A DNA stretch of 64,000 bases from Ewingella sp. CoE-038-23 (GTDB lineage Bacteria; Pseudomonadota; Gammaproteobacteria; Enterobacterales; Enterobacteriaceae): contig NZ_JAZHOH010000001.1 of the NCBI RefSeq assembly GCF_040419245.1, positions 3,596,001 to 3,660,000 of the forward strand. The letters run 5' to 3'. Position numbers and translations under genes: made by a program. Positions 7,667 through 19,063 of the stretch are shown piece by piece (position 1 is the first letter of the stretch; every line of letters begins with the position of its first letter). The notes beneath the pieces are model-generated. The model saw nothing but the letters and a program-made list of their open reading frames with translations, did not search any database and was not told the DNA's origin.

Positions 7667-8863
7667 TCAGACCGAAGGCGGAGCCGCTTTGGCATTGGCC
7701 CACAGCCGCAAGGTCATTAACCATGCCAATACCACCATAATTGCCGCCGCCAGATAGATAGACGGGGTGCCCGCGTGCGCGATCAGCAGGCCGGCAATTG
7801 GCCCGGTCAGGCCCAAACCGAGGTCGAGAAACGCCGAGTACGTCCCCAGCGCAGTGCCCTGATTCTGCGGCGGTACCTGCTTCACCGCCTCGACGCCGAG
7901 AGCCGGGAAGATGAGCGAGAAGCCGCAGCCGGTCAGCAATGCGCCCAGCTGAACGGTGATAGGGTCAGTGCCGAGCCAAATCATCAGCAGGCCCAGAGCT
8001 TCGAACAGGAAGGAGGCCAGCGCCACGCGCAGGCCGCCGAAGCGGTTAATAGTATTAGCAAGAATTAGGCGAATGCCCACAAAGCCCAGACTGAACAGGG
8101 TCAGGGTGAAAGCCGCGCCGCTCCAGTTCTTCTCCGCGTAGTAGAGAGTGATGAAGGTGGCGATCACCCCGAAACCCACGGTACCGAAGCCAAGGCCCAA
8201 ACCGTGCAACCACATGCGCCCCAGCACGGCTTTGAACGCAATCCTCTTACCCGTCGTAACAGAAATATCCTGCTTACGGCTCGCCAGCCAGAGGGCCAGC
8301 AGCACGGACAACACCAGCAGCACCGCGACGCCGGTCAGGCCAAAATGCGCATTGAGCATCACGCCCAGCGGCGCGCCCACCGCCATCGCGCCGTAGGTAG
8401 CGACGCCGTTCCATGAAATCACCCGCGCCGTGTGCATAGCTCCTACCGCGCCAATACCCCACAGGGTGGTGCCGGTGCTGGCAAAGCTTTCGCCCACGCC
8501 CAAGAACAGGCGGCCGACGCACAGCATCAGCAGGCTGACCAGCGGATATCCCGCCAGCAGCACCGCCAACATGTAGAACACGCCGCTGATACCACAGCAA
8601 GTCAGGCCAAACAGCACCACCTTTTTCGGCCCGAGCTGGTCGGCATAGCGCCCGGCGTGCGGGCGGCTGATGAGCGTTGCGAAGTACTGCACGCTGATAA
8701 TTAGCCCAGCCAATACCGAGTTAAAACCCAGCGTGTTATGCACAAAGCCCGGCAGCACCGCCAGCGGCAAGCCGATGGTCAGATAGCAGACAAAGGTGAA
8801 TATCATGAATGACAAAATGCGTTTATTTAATTGCAGATTGGTGCGCAGCGTACTTACTGACAT
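7667..8863 (-). CDS. MFS transporter of the YhhS/YfcJ family
   Basis: A 398-residue, twelve-helix major facilitator protein. It matches the E. coli YhhS/YfcJ group in several places: YLTIGLPLAVLPGFVH, ISRPHAGRYADQLGPKK, RVISWNGVATYGAMAVGAPLG and CGFSLIFPALGVEAVK. These proteins are treated as broad exporters (arabinose or herbicide export has been reported for relatives). The ATG at 8863 opens on the first helix region, but only a poor ribosome site precedes it; the longer frame to 8977 lacks homology. It is divergent from elaB by 280 bases, a stretch in which I see no other feature. Substrate unknown. Confidence 0.85.
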   Translation of the reverse strand: MSVSTLRTNLQLNKRILSFMIFTFVCYLTIGLPLAVLPGFVHNTLGFNSVLAGLIISVQYFATLISRPHAGRYADQLGPKKVVLFGLTCCGISGVFYMLAVLLAGYPLVSLLMLCVGRLFLGVGESFASTGTTLWGIGAVGAMHTARVISWNGVATYGAMAVGAPLGVMLNAHFGLTGVAVLLVLSVLLALWLASRKQDISVTTGKRIAFKAVLGRMWLHGLGLGFGTVGFGVIATFITLYYAEKNWSGAAFTLTLFSLGFVGIRLILANTINRFGGLRVALASFLFEALGLLMIWLGTDPITVQLGALLTGCGFSLIFPALGVEAVKQVPPQNQGTALGTYSAFLDLGLGLTGPIAGLLIAHAGTPSIYLAAAIMVVLAWLMTLRLWANAKAAPPSV

Positions 8864-9143
8864 GGGAGAACCCGAACGGAGATCACAGATTGAATATTTA
8901 TAGGATAAACAGGTTTGGCAGAAGTAGAAATCTAATTGCCGGGGAAAAATGTTATCTGCTGTAAAACCTTTCTCCACTTACAGAAAAGTCTGAGCCACGT
9001 CACGCTAAGCCGCGTGGGGACTGGTGCCGCTTCATAGTCAGAACCGCTAATATCGCCGAAAATCGCGGGTGATTCCCCTATGGATCCTTCCATCGCAGCA
9101 TTTTGGACTATGCTTAAAGTACAGTTCAAACAAGGAGAGCCAA

Positions 9144-9452
9144 ATGTTTAAGAAATCAGAAAAAGTAGAACGAGACATTAATGAGGATGTAACTCTGCTG
9201 GCCGATACCCTTGACGAGGTGCTGCAATCTTCGGGCGCTAAATCGAAAGATGAGCTGGAAAAAATTCGCGGCAAAGCCGAAGGCGTTTTACGCGATGCTC
9301 GTGCCCGCTTTAACGGCAACAGCAACATTAAGCAGCACGCGATTGACGCGGCTAACCAGGCGACCAACTACGTGAAAGATAATCCGTGGCACGGCGTCGG
9401 TGTCGGTGCCGCCGTAGGTATCGTGCTCGGTGTTTTACTGGGTCGCCGCTAA
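9144..9452 (+). CDS. elaB: ElaB-family ribosome-associated inner-membrane protein
   Basis: A 102-residue tail-anchored protein of the ElaB/YqjD/YgaM family. Members have a helical cytoplasmic domain that binds ribosomes and a C-terminal membrane helix, and are induced in stationary phase. Here the helical part covers residues 1-75 (INEDVTLLADTLDEVLQSSG is the diagnostic opening), followed by KDNPWHGVGVGAAVGIVLG and a short basic end, GRR. AGGAGA lies eight bases before the ATG. The assignment to ElaB rather than YqjD rests on the DVTLLADTLDEVL/SSG block and the length. Confidence 0.85.
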   Translation: MFKKSEKVERDINEDVTLLADTLDEVLQSSGAKSKDELEKIRGKAEGVLRDARARFNGNSNIKQHAIDAANQATNYVKDNPWHGVGVGAAVGIVLGVLLGRR

Positions 9453-9484
9453 GCGCCTCGGTAAGCAGAAGTAACCTGAGTAGT

Positions 9485-9587
9485 AAGTAGGACAGGTGCT
9501 AATTCCTGTGTCGGGTACCAGCACCTGAGCGGAAGTTGACCCCCTCATTATTCCGCTTAGAAGCGGGGCCTTTTGGCCCCGTTTTCT
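9485..9587 (+). ncRNA. Structured 3' region or candidate small RNA after elaB, ending in a terminator
   Basis: Three hairpins follow elaB. The first pairs CAGGTGCT (9493) with AGCACCTG (9520). The second pairs AGCGGAA (9528) with TTCCGCT (9551). The third, CGGGGCC/GGCCCCG with a TTTT loop and a T-run (9564-9585), is a rho-independent terminator. CCGCTT (9553) can instead pair with AAGCGG (9561), which would break both the second hairpin and the terminator. No gene lies downstream on the plus strand before the convergent MocR gene, so this is either a processed 3' UTR RNA or a separate small RNA. Expression is not shown. Confidence 0.4.
9562..9585 (+). terminator. Rho-independent terminator of elaB and the RNA segment
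   Basis: Stem CGGGGCC/GGCCCCG with a TTTT loop followed by TTTTC. It ends plus-strand transcription before the convergent MocR-type gene. Confidence 0.85.
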
Positions 9588-9616
9588 ATATCTATCCTTC
9601 TAACATTCCTTTCCGA

Positions 9617-11077
9617 CTATTCTCTTCGCTCCGCGCTCTCAACCAATATCGCCGCTAATTTGTCGACCAACTTATCTGCCTGCTGTTGATTGGGAATATT
9701 GGGGAAGCCGATCAGTAAGCCATTTGGCCTCAGCGCATCGCCCTTCTCCCTCGGCTCCACTTGCCAATCTGACAGCGCCTGAATGGCCAGCCCCTGCGAG
9801 CGGGCGTGGCGCGCAATGGCAGCATCGTCGAAGCTGGCGGCCAAATTGGCGCACAGCTGGATCCCCCCGGCCTGTGGATTAACCCACAGCTGGTCGCGTG
9901 GAAAACGCGCCGCCAGCGCCTGAGTCAAAAAGGCCCGGCGCTCGACGTACAGCTGGCGCATACGCTTGAGATGGCGATAAAAATGGCCCTGCGCGATAAA
10001 CTCAGCCACGCCGGTTTGCATCAGCCTCGGGCTGGCACAGCCGCGCAAATGGCAATAATCACTGACCTTATCCACCAGCTTTTCCGGCACCACCACATAG
10101 CCGAGACGCAACGCGGGGAACATCACCTTGCTAAAGGTCCCGGCGTAAATCACCCGCCCCCGAGCATCGAGGCTTTTCAGCGACGGCAGCGGCTGTCCCT
10201 GATAGCGAAACTCACTGTCATAGTCGTCTTCGATGATCCACGCCTCACGGCTGGCGGCCCAGTCGAGTAGCGCCATGCGCCGCGACAGGCTGAGTGATAC
10301 CCCCATTGGGCTTTGGTGCGCGGGGGTGACAACGGCAAATTTCGCCTGCGGGAAGTGCTGAACGGCGTGGTCGATGTCCATCCCCTCGCCGTCCACCGGG
10401 ATGCCCATCGGCGTGGCACCCGCCGCGCGGAAAAAGGCCTGCGTCACCGGATAGCCGGGGTCCTCCAGCCAAACGCCGTCCTGCGGCTGCATTAGGCTAC
10501 CTATGACTAAATCCAGCACCGCCGCGTAGCCCGAGCAGATGAAAACCTGCTCCGGTCGGCAAGAGAAGCCGCGCGACAACTGCAAGTAGGCCGCTACTTC
10601 ATGGCGCAGAGCGGCATCGCCGTTGAGCGGCGCGTGGCCGAGATCCTCGATTCGCGTATGGCGAATTTGCCGCGCCACGATGCGCGACCAGATAGCGCGC
10701 GGGAAAGCGTCAAGCGCGGGCAGGCCAAGTTCCAGAGGAAAAGGCCGGCTATTGGGCAACATCGGGTTAACCGTAAAGCGCGGCGGCTCGGGGACGCGCT
10801 CCGGTAAGGGGGAAAGGGTCGGCAGCGACAGGCTGACGCGCGTCCCCGCCTGTCCGCGGCTCTGCAAAAAGCCTTCCGCCATCAGCAGGCCGTAGGCGTT
10901 ATCCACCGTGGCGCGGGCGACGCCCAGCTCGCTCGCCAGGCTGCGCGCCGAGGGCACGCGCTCTCCGGCCTGTAGCTGATTCTGCATAATAGCCTGCTTA
11001 AAGCGCTGATAAATCTGCCGATAGAGTGGCGCGGAGAGCTGGGGATCGAGCTGGAAGGAAGCCGAAAACGCGGACAT
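9617..11077 (-). CDS. MocR/PdxR-type regulator (GntR DNA-binding domain fused to an aminotransferase-like domain)
   Basis: A 486-residue fusion protein. Residues about 15-80 form a GntR winged helix (PLYRQIYQRFKQAIMQNQLQ, then LASELGVARATVDNAYGLL). The rest is a fold-type I aminotransferase-like domain with a PLP lysine region at AGTFSKVMFPALRLGY and IIEDDYDSEF upstream of it. Such proteins sense pyridoxal phosphate or amino-PLP adducts and act as activators or repressors of neighbouring genes. The ATG at 11077 is the family start. It is divergent from an AhpD-like gene across 91 bases that carry two direct repeats, making that gene the likely target. Confidence 0.88.
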   Translation of the reverse strand: MSAFSASFQLDPQLSAPLYRQIYQRFKQAIMQNQLQAGERVPSARSLASELGVARATVDNAYGLLMAEGFLQSRGQAGTRVSLSLPTLSPLPERVPEPPRFTVNPMLPNSRPFPLELGLPALDAFPRAIWSRIVARQIRHTRIEDLGHAPLNGDAALRHEVAAYLQLSRGFSCRPEQVFICSGYAAVLDLVIGSLMQPQDGVWLEDPGYPVTQAFFRAAGATPMGIPVDGEGMDIDHAVQHFPQAKFAVVTPAHQSPMGVSLSLSRRMALLDWAASREAWIIEDDYDSEFRYQGQPLPSLKSLDARGRVIYAGTFSKVMFPALRLGYVVVPEKLVDKVSDYCHLRGCASPRLMQTGVAEFIAQGHFYRHLKRMRQLYVERRAFLTQALAARFPRDQLWVNPQAGGIQLCANLAASFDDAAIARHARSQGLAIQALSDWQVEPREKGDALRPNGLLIGFPNIPNQQQADKLVDKLAAILVESAERRE

Positions 11078-11079
11078 TC

Positions 11080-11121
11080 ATGGCCCTATCAAAAAGTGAT
11101 TTTATGGCTCTGTAGTATAGT
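11080..11121 (+). promoter_or_regulatory. Candidate MocR operator and promoter of the AhpD-like gene
   Basis: Direct repeats ATGGCCCT (11080) and ATGGCTCT (11104) begin 24 bases apart. Just downstream is TATAGT (11116-11121), a good -10 hexamer, while no good -35 hexamer is present. MocR activators usually bind direct repeats next to a promoter with a weak -35, so the layout fits, but the assignment is inference. Confidence 0.45.
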
Positions 11122-11168
11122 CCATGCGGCGGCTAAAGTATCTCTTATCAACCCAAGAGGAGATCAAC

Positions 11169-11600
11169 ATGACCCAGCTTCGCCTGCCTTACTACCAACT
11201 GTCCGCCAGCGTGATGGAACCGATGAAAGCCGCCCTTGGCGCGCTGGAGAGAGGCCCGTTGGACAACATCATCATTGAGCTGGTGTTCCTGCGCGTATCG
11301 CAAATCAACGGCTGCGCCTACTGTCTGGATATGCACGCGAAGGCGCTGCGCAAGGCGGAATACCCACAGGGAAAATTGGATCAACTGGCGGGATGGCGTG
11401 TCAGCCACGCCTATTCCGAACAGGAGCGCGCGGCGCTGGCATGGGCAGAGAGCCTGACGCTGATTGCTGCCACCGGCGCAGCGGATAGCGATTATGAGCC
11501 ATTAAAGGCGCAATTTAGCGACGTTGAAATCTCTGAATTGACTTTTGCTATTGGTCTGATGAATGCGTTTAACCGTCTTGCGGTGGGGATGCGTCAATAA
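11169..11600 (+). CDS. AhpD-like / carboxymuconolactone decarboxylase family protein
   Basis: A 143-residue all-helical protein of the CMD/AhpD superfamily. The diagnostic motif is at about residues 49-53 and after: Cys-Ala-Tyr-Cys with a downstream His (INGCAYCLDMHAKAL), the thiol pair and histidine used by AhpD-type peroxidases. Helices before and after match this family (LDNIIIELVFLRVSQ). The product probably reduces peroxides or has an oxidative-stress role. AAGAGGAGATC is a strong ribosome site before the ATG. It is divergent from, and probably controlled by, the MocR regulator. Confidence 0.85.
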   Translation: MTQLRLPYYQLSASVMEPMKAALGALERGPLDNIIIELVFLRVSQINGCAYCLDMHAKALRKAEYPQGKLDQLAGWRVSHAYSEQERAALAWAESLTLIAATGAADSDYEPLKAQFSDVEISELTFAIGLMNAFNRLAVGMRQ

Positions 11601-11643
11601 ATGACCCGTTAATCTCTGCTTAAAAAATAATCTCACCCTCTTC

Positions 11644-11673
11644 AGCCCGCACCCAGCGGGCTTTGTCATTTTT
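11644..11673 (+). terminator. Terminator after the AhpD-like gene
   Basis: Stem AGCCCGC/GCGGGCT with loop ACCCA, followed by a T-rich but interrupted tail. It lies 43 bases after the stop codon and before the nrd control region. Confidence 0.65.
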
Positions 11674-11692
11674 GCAATAAGCAAAATTAAAA

Positions 11693-11739
11693 TATCTACA
11701 TATTGTATGGTTGATAATTTAAATCACCACATCTAGTAT
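11693..11739 (+). promoter_or_regulatory. Two candidate NrdR boxes upstream of nrdH
   Basis: A first box with core CTACATATTG (11696-11705) matches the NrdR consensus core CwATATATwG except for one base. A second, weaker core CCACATCTAG (11727-11736) begins 31 bases later. NrdR boxes occur in pairs about three helical turns apart upstream of ribonucleotide reductase operons, and this spacing fits exactly. NrdR represses nrdHIEF in enterobacteria when dATP/ATP signalling indicates enough dNTPs. Confidence 0.6.
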
Positions 11740-11857
11740 TCAATTCGTCGGGACGCGACTCAAGCACCGACACCCGCGCCCCCTAACTGCTGAAGCCATC
11801 GCCACAGCGACCGGGCAAAAATTGTCTCTGATTTCATTATGGATGGGAATACGAATC

Positions 11858-12097
11858 ATGAGCATTATTATTTACAGCAAGCCAGACTGTGTCCAATGCA
11901 ACGCCACCTACCGCGCTTTAGATAAGCAAGGCATCGCCTACCAAGTCATCGACTTAACGCAGGATGCGCAAGCACTGGGTCAGGTTCGCGCCATGGGTTA
12001 TCAGCAAGTGCCGGTGATCGTGGCCGGTGACGACCACTGGTCTGGCTTCCGCCCAGACAAAATCAGCGCATTGCGCCAACTGCAAACCGCGTTCTGA
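11858..12097 (+). CDS. nrdH: NrdH glutaredoxin-like redoxin
   Basis: A 79-residue redoxin that reduces the NrdEF class Ib ribonucleotide reductase with electrons from thioredoxin reductase. The thioredoxin-like fold starts [17 protein letters not shown], with the active-site pair Cys-Val-Gln-Cys at residues 11-14, as in E. coli Nrd[20 protein letters not shown] is the characteristic C-terminal half (WSGFRPD). The ATG at 11858 is chosen by homology; the ribosome site is weak (GATGGGAA). First gene of the nrdHIEF operon, with nrdI starting 10 bases after its stop. Confidence 0.95.
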   Translation: MSIIIYSKPDCVQCNATYRALDKQGIAYQVIDLTQDAQALGQVRAMGYQQVPVIVAGDDHWSGFRPDKISALRQLQTAF

Positions 12098-12107
12098 GGC
12101 CAGGCGG

Positions 12108-12512
12108 ATGAATCCGTTGGTCTATTTTTCCAGCAGTTCAGAGAACACTCATCGTTTCGTCGGCAGGACAGGTCTGCCGGCGATTCGAATTCCGATTGAC
12201 CGCCAGCCAGAGAAGTTACGCGTCACTCAGCCCTACATTCTGGTGGTGCCGAGTTACGGCGGCGGCTCAGCCAAGGGCGCAGTGCCCACGCAGGTCATTC
12301 GTTTTCTGAACGATGAACACAATCGTTCACTTATCCGCGGCGTTATCGCCGCCGGAAACACTAATTTCGGCGCAGCGTATTGTATTGCCGGTGACATCAT
12401 CGCCCAAAAGTGTCAGGTGCCTTACCTGTATCGCTTTGAATTACTGGGTACGCCGGAAGACGTTGCAAAGGTTACACAGGGAGTTACTGAATTTTGGCAA
12501 CGACAGAAATGA
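12108..12512 (+). CDS. nrdI: NrdI flavodoxin-like protein
   Basis: A 134-residue flavodoxin-like protein that supplies an oxidant for assembly of the dimanganese-tyrosyl cofactor of NrdF. Family features: the FMN phosphate loop [13 protein letters not shown] near residues 6-18, VPSYGGGS (about 47-54) and the [10 protein letters not shown] segment (about 83-92). CAGGCGG gives a ribosome site before the ATG. Its 3' end overlaps nrdE by 19 bases, indicating translational coupling. Confidence 0.95.
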   Translation: MNPLVYFSSSSENTHRFVGRTGLPAIRIPIDRQPEKLRVTQPYILVVPSYGGGSAKGAVPTQVIRFLNDEHNRSLIRGVIAAGNTNFGAAYCIAGDIIAQKCQVPYLYRFELLGTPEDVAKVTQGVTEFWQRQK

Positions 12513-14656
12513 GTCTTACCGAGGCAGACACCAGCAGCCCGGACTATCACGCTCTGAACGCGATGTTGAATCTGTTCGATGCCGAAGGCCGTATCCAATT
12601 CGACAAAGACAGGCTTGCGGCGCGCCAGTACTTCCTGCAGCACGTGAATCAAAACACGGTGTTTTTCCACAATTTGGCGGAAAAGCTGCGTTATCTGGTG
12701 GAAGAAGGTTATTACGAAGCGCAGGTGCTGGATCAGTACGCCTTCGAAGACATTAAGCGTTTGTTTAAACAGGCTTATGCCAAAAAATTCCGCTTCCAGA
12801 CCTTTCTGGGGGCCTTCAAGTATTACACCAGCTACACGCTGAAAACCTTCGACGGCAAACGCTATCTTGAGCGTTACGAAGACCGCGTGTGCATGGTGGC
12901 GCTGACGCTGGCTCAGGGCGATATCGCCCTCGCCGGGCACTTTGTGGATGAGATCATCTCTGGCCGCTTCCAGCCTGCCACGCCCACTTTCCTCAACTGC
13001 GGCAAAAAGCAGCGCGGCGAGTTGGTCTCCTGCTTCCTGCTGCGCATCGAAGACAACATGGAGTCGATTGGTCGCTCGGTGAACTCGGCGCTGCAACTGT
13101 CCAAACGCGGCGGCGGCGTGGCCTTTATGCTGACCAACATCCGTGAAGTCGGCGCGCCGATTAAACGCATTGAGAACCAGTCCTCCGGCGTCATTCCGAT
13201 TATGAAGATGCTGGAAGACGCCTTCTCCTACGCCAACCAGCTCGGCGCACGTCAGGGCGCGGGCGCGGTGTATCTCAACGCGCACCACCCGGACATCCTG
13301 CGTTTCCTGGATACCAAGCGCGAAAACGCCGACGAAAAGATCCGCATCAAGACTTTGTCTCTCGGCGTGGTTATCCCGGATATCACTTTTGAGCTGGCGA
13401 AGAACAATGAAGATATGTACCTGTTCTCGCCATATCACGTGGAGAAGGTCTACGGCGTGCCAATGTCTGAAATCAGCATCACGGAGAAATACCGTGAAAT
13501 GGTTAATGACAAGCGCATCCATAAAACCAAAATCAACGCCCGTGAGTTCTTCCAGATTTTGGCAGAGATTCAGTTTGAATCCGGTTACCCGTACATGATG
13601 TTTGAAGACACGGTGAACCGCGCGAACCCAATCAAGGGTCGCATCAATATGAGTAACCTCTGTTCCGAGATTTTGCAGGTCAACACGCCGACGATTTATG
13701 GCGAAGACCTCTCTTATCAGCAGGTGGGGAAAGATATCTCCTGTAACCTCGGCTCGCTGAATATCGCCTCGGCAATGGACTCGCCGGACTTCGGCAAAAC
13801 GGTAGAAATGGCTATCCGCGCGCTGACGGCGGTCTCCGACATGAGCAACATCCGCTCGGTGCCTTCTATCGATCAGGGCAATCAGGACTCCCACGCCATC
13901 GGCCTTGGGCAGATGAACCTGCACGGCTATCTGTGCCGCGAACGCATTTATTACGGTTCCGAAGCCGGTTTGGACTTCACCAATATCTATTTCTACAGCG
14001 TGGCTTATCACGCGGTGCGCGCCTCTAACCAGTTGGCAATTGAGCGCAATCAGCGTTTTAAAGGCTTCGAGGATTCGACCTACGCCAGCGGCAGCTACTT
14101 TGACAAATATGTCGATGAAGCACAGGCAGAGAAGTGGCAGCCGAAGACCGATCGCGTGCGCGAGCTGTTCAGCGAGGCGGGAATTCACATCCCTACCACT
14201 CAAGACTGGGCAGAACTGAAAGCCTCGGTGATGCAGCACGGGCTGTACAACCAGAACTTGCAGGCGGTGCCGCCGACCGGATCTATCTCTTACATCAATA
14301 ACTCGACCTCTAGCATTCACCCGATTGTTTCACGGGTGGAGATCCGCAAAGAGGGCAAGATTGGCCGCGTCTACTATCCGGCAGCGTTTATGACCAATGA
14401 CAACCTTGATTACTATCAGGATGCCTATGAGATTGGGCCGGAAAAGATCATCGATACCTATGCCGAAGCCACGCAGCATGTGGATCAGGGGCTGTCGCTG
14501 ACGCTGTTCTTCCGCGACACCGCCACCACGCGCGACATCAACAAAGCGCAGATTTACGCTTGGCGCAAAGGCATCAAAACTATCTATTACATCCGTCTAC
14601 GCCAGATGGCGCTGGCCGGGACTGAAGTTCAGGGTTGCGTGTCTTGCACACTGTGA
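12494..14656 (+). CDS. nrdE: Class Ib ribonucleoside-diphosphate reductase, alpha subunit
   Basis: A 720-residue catalytic subunit (E. coli NrdE: 714) that reduces NDPs to dNDPs. Visible are [19 protein letters not shown] and the reducible-cysteine region [10 protein letters not shown], the active-site loop [17 protein letters not shown], and the C-terminal redox pair in CVSCTL. Class Ib enzymes lack the N-terminal ATP cone, and none is present. The start is taken as TTG at 12494, giving MATTEM as in E. coli MATTT, with AGGGAG ten bases upstream; an ATG at 12509 is the alternative. It overlaps nrdI by 19 bases. Confidence 0.95.
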   Translation: MATTEMSLTEADTSSPDYHALNAMLNLFDAEGRIQFDKDRLAARQYFLQHVNQNTVFFHNLAEKLRYLVEEGYYEAQVLDQYAFEDIKRLFKQAYAKKFRFQTFLGAFKYYTSYTLKTFDGKRYLERYEDRVCMVALTLAQGDIALAGHFVDEIISGRFQPATPTFLNCGKKQRGELVSCFLLRIEDNMESIGRSVNSALQLSKRGGGVAFMLTNIREVGAPIKRIENQSSGVIPIMKMLEDAFSYANQLGARQGAGAVYLNAHHPDILRFLDTKRENADEKIRIKTLSLGVVIPDITFELAKNNEDMYLFSPYHVEKVYGVPMSEISITEKYREMVNDKRIHKTKINAREFFQILAEIQFESGYPYMMFEDTVNRANPIKGRINMSNLCSEILQVNTPTIYGEDLSYQQVGKDISCNLGSLNIASAMDSPDFGKTVEMAIRALTAVSDMSNIRSVPSIDQGNQDSHAIGLGQMNLHGYLCRERIYYGSEAGLDFTNIYFYSVAYHAVRASNQLAIERNQRFKGFEDSTYASGSYFDKYVDEAQAEKWQPKTDRVRELFSEAGIHIPTTQDWAELKASVMQHGLYNQNLQAVPPTGSISYINNSTSSIHPIVSRVEIRKEGKIGRVYYPAAFMTNDNLDYYQDAYEIGPEKIIDTYAEATQHVDQGLSLTLFFRDTATTRDINKAQIYAWRKGIKTIYYIRLRQMALAGTEVQGCVSCTL

Positions 14657-14664
14657 TCGATTGA

Positions 14665-17297
<2,633 letters not shown>

Positions 17298-17385
17298 ATA
17301 CAGCTCCGTCCCTGAAGTGTGGTTGCGGCAAATTTCATACTCTCAGTGTAGCGCACCGCGTGGCATAAACGTCGAAATGCTAAAA

Positions 17386-17415
17386 CGAAAAAGGCCCGGT
17401 GATTAACCGGGCCTT
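17386..17415 (-). terminator. Terminator of citS (minus strand)
   Basis: Ten-base stem AAGGCCCGGT/ACCGGGCCTT with loop TAATC on the minus strand, followed by TTTTTCGTTTT. It ends citS transcription before the kinase gene on the same strand, so the two are separate units. Confidence 0.88.
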
Positions 17416-17434
17416 GGTGACGCACAAGGAGCAA

Positions 17435-18790
17435 TCAGGCGAAGAATTTCGCCAAGACCAGCAGGCCAACCGACACGTTGATTGCGCCACCGATGCGGGT
17501 GGCGATTTGCGCGAAGGGCATCAGCGCCATGCGATTGCCGGAGGTCAGGATAGCCACGTCGCCGGTGCCGCCCTGCCCGCTCTGGCAGCAAGAAACAATA
17601 GCCACGTCGATAGGGTGCATGCCGATTTTCTTGCCGACAAAATAGCCCGTGCCGACCAGCGCGCAGACCGTGGTCACAATCACGCACAGGTTCGAAATGG
17701 TGAAGGCATTAACCAGCTCCTGCCAAGGGGTGATCGCCACGCCCACCGCGAACAGCACCGGGTAAGTCACCGCCGTGCGGAAGAATTTGTACACCGTCAT
17801 CGACCCTTGTTGAATGGTCGGTGACACGCCGTTCAGCAGTTTGACCACCACCGCCGCGAACAGCATGCCGACTGGCGCAGGCAGGCCAATCAGGCGCTGC
17901 CCCAGCATCCCCACCATGTACAGCAGCACCGCCAGCAGCGCGCCGCAGGCCAGCGCGTTGACGTCAGGCTTGCCTTTGAACTCTTCCAGCCCGTGACCAA
18001 TCAGGCCGTTTTTCGCTGGCATCAGCTGGCCTTCGCCAGTCAGGTGCGGATAGCGTTTACCGATTTGGTTCAGCACGCCCGCCAGCACGATAGCGGTCAA
18101 ACCACCCAGCATCACGATAGGCAGAATGCGGCCCAGCGCCACGCCCTGCTCCATGTGCAGAATGGTCGCATAACCCATCGACAGCGGGATGGCACCTTCG
18201 CCCACGCCACCGGCCATGATTGGCAAAATGAGGAAGAAGAAGGTCTGGAACGGCGGCAGGCCAAGTGCCATGCCCATCGCCAGCCCGGCCACCATGCCGA
18301 CGATTTCGCCACACAGCATTGGGATGAAGATCCGCAGGAAGCCCTGAATCAGCACCTGACGGTTCATGCTCATGATGCTGCCGACAATAATGCAGCAGAT
18401 GTAGAGATAGAGAATATTGGTGGATTTATAGAATTTGACCGTCGAGTCGACCACCACGTCCGGCAGCAGGCCGTAGTGCACCAGCGCGGAAGGAATAAAG
18501 GTGGCGCAGATTGCCGCTGCGCCCAGCTTGCCGATGATAGGCAGGCGTTTGCCGAACTCGCCGCAGGCAAAGCCGAAGAAGGCCAGCGTCGCCACCATCA
18601 CCACGATATCGCTCGGCAGTTTGCCATTCAGGCAATCAAGCAGAATCAGCACGCCCGCCAGTAGGAAGAAAGGCAGCGGAATGATCCCTATCTTGTAGTT
18701 ATCCAAGATATGCCACCAGCGCTCCTTGGTAGAAACGGCCGGGGTTTCCTTCTTTTTCACAACAACGTAGGAATCATCAGTGGTGCTCAT
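17435..18790 (-). CDS. citS: 2-hydroxycarboxylate transporter (CitS family), probable Na+/citrate symporter
   Basis: A 451-residue inner-membrane carrier of the 2HCT family (K. pneumoniae CitS: 446). The two re-entrant-loop signatures are present: GGVGEGAIPLSMG and CQSGQGGTGDVAIL. The substrate-site arginine segment FAQIATRIGGAINV lies near the C-terminus, matching Arg428 of CitS. About 11 membrane helices are seen in two halves with a cytoplasmic linker. A hydrophilic N-terminus with a run of lysines precedes the first helix. The likely role is Na+-coupled uptake of citrate or a similar acid (malate and lactate are used by family members). It is divergent from citAB, the expected regulators, and has its own terminator. 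Confidence 0.88.
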   Translation of the reverse strand: MSTTDDSYVVVKKKETPAVSTKERWWHILDNYKIGIIPLPFFLLAGVLILLDCLNGKLPSDIVVMVATLAFFGFACGEFGKRLPIIGKLGAAAICATFIPSALVHYGLLPDVVVDSTVKFYKSTNILYLYICCIIVGSIMSMNRQVLIQGFLRIFIPMLCGEIVGMVAGLAMGMALGLPPFQTFFFLILPIMAGGVGEGAIPLSMGYATILHMEQGVALGRILPIVMLGGLTAIVLAGVLNQIGKRYPHLTGEGQLMPAKNGLIGHGLEEFKGKPDVNALACGALLAVLLYMVGMLGQRLIGLPAPVGMLFAAVVVKLLNGVSPTIQQGSMTVYKFFRTAVTYPVLFAVGVAITPWQELVNAFTISNLCVIVTTVCALVGTGYFVGKKIGMHPIDVAIVSCCQSGQGGTGDVAILTSGNRMALMPFAQIATRIGGAINVSVGLLVLAKFFA

Positions 18791-19063
18791 AATACTTTCC
18801 TCATACTTTAAAACTTCATTAGTAATGAGGATAGAAAATAGCGACCCCGCATCGTTGTGAGGCTGTTCAAATTAAAATCGCTGATTTAAAGGTTGTAATG
18901 GTTTTAATGGCGTTAATGTTACTTAGGCTGCAAAGCTTATCAGCTTTGTAGTAAATCGCGCCTTTAGCCTTTTTATTATTGTGGCTATTAAGCCCCGCGG
19001 CGCACGGCAGTTGCGTATTTCCTCACAACACCGCGCGATGGGAATGACGCCGCTGAAAACGCC
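18791..19063. promoter_or_regulatory. citS/citA divergent control region with an inverted repeat
   Basis: The 273-base gap is AT-rich on the citS side. CAAAGCT (18931-18937) and AGCTTTG (18942-18948) form a perfect dyad with a five-base spacer. Repeated TTAATG elements lie just before it. CitB-type regulators bind AT-rich sites between citS and neighbouring genes, so control elements are expected here, but no box can be assigned with certainty. Confidence 0.4.

Noticed and set aside
12422..14320. A 632-codon open frame on the minus strand
   Set aside because: It lies wholly antisense to nrdI and nrdE, which are certain from homology. Its translation is rich in His, Arg and Val and matches no family I know; high GC third positions of nrdE explain it.
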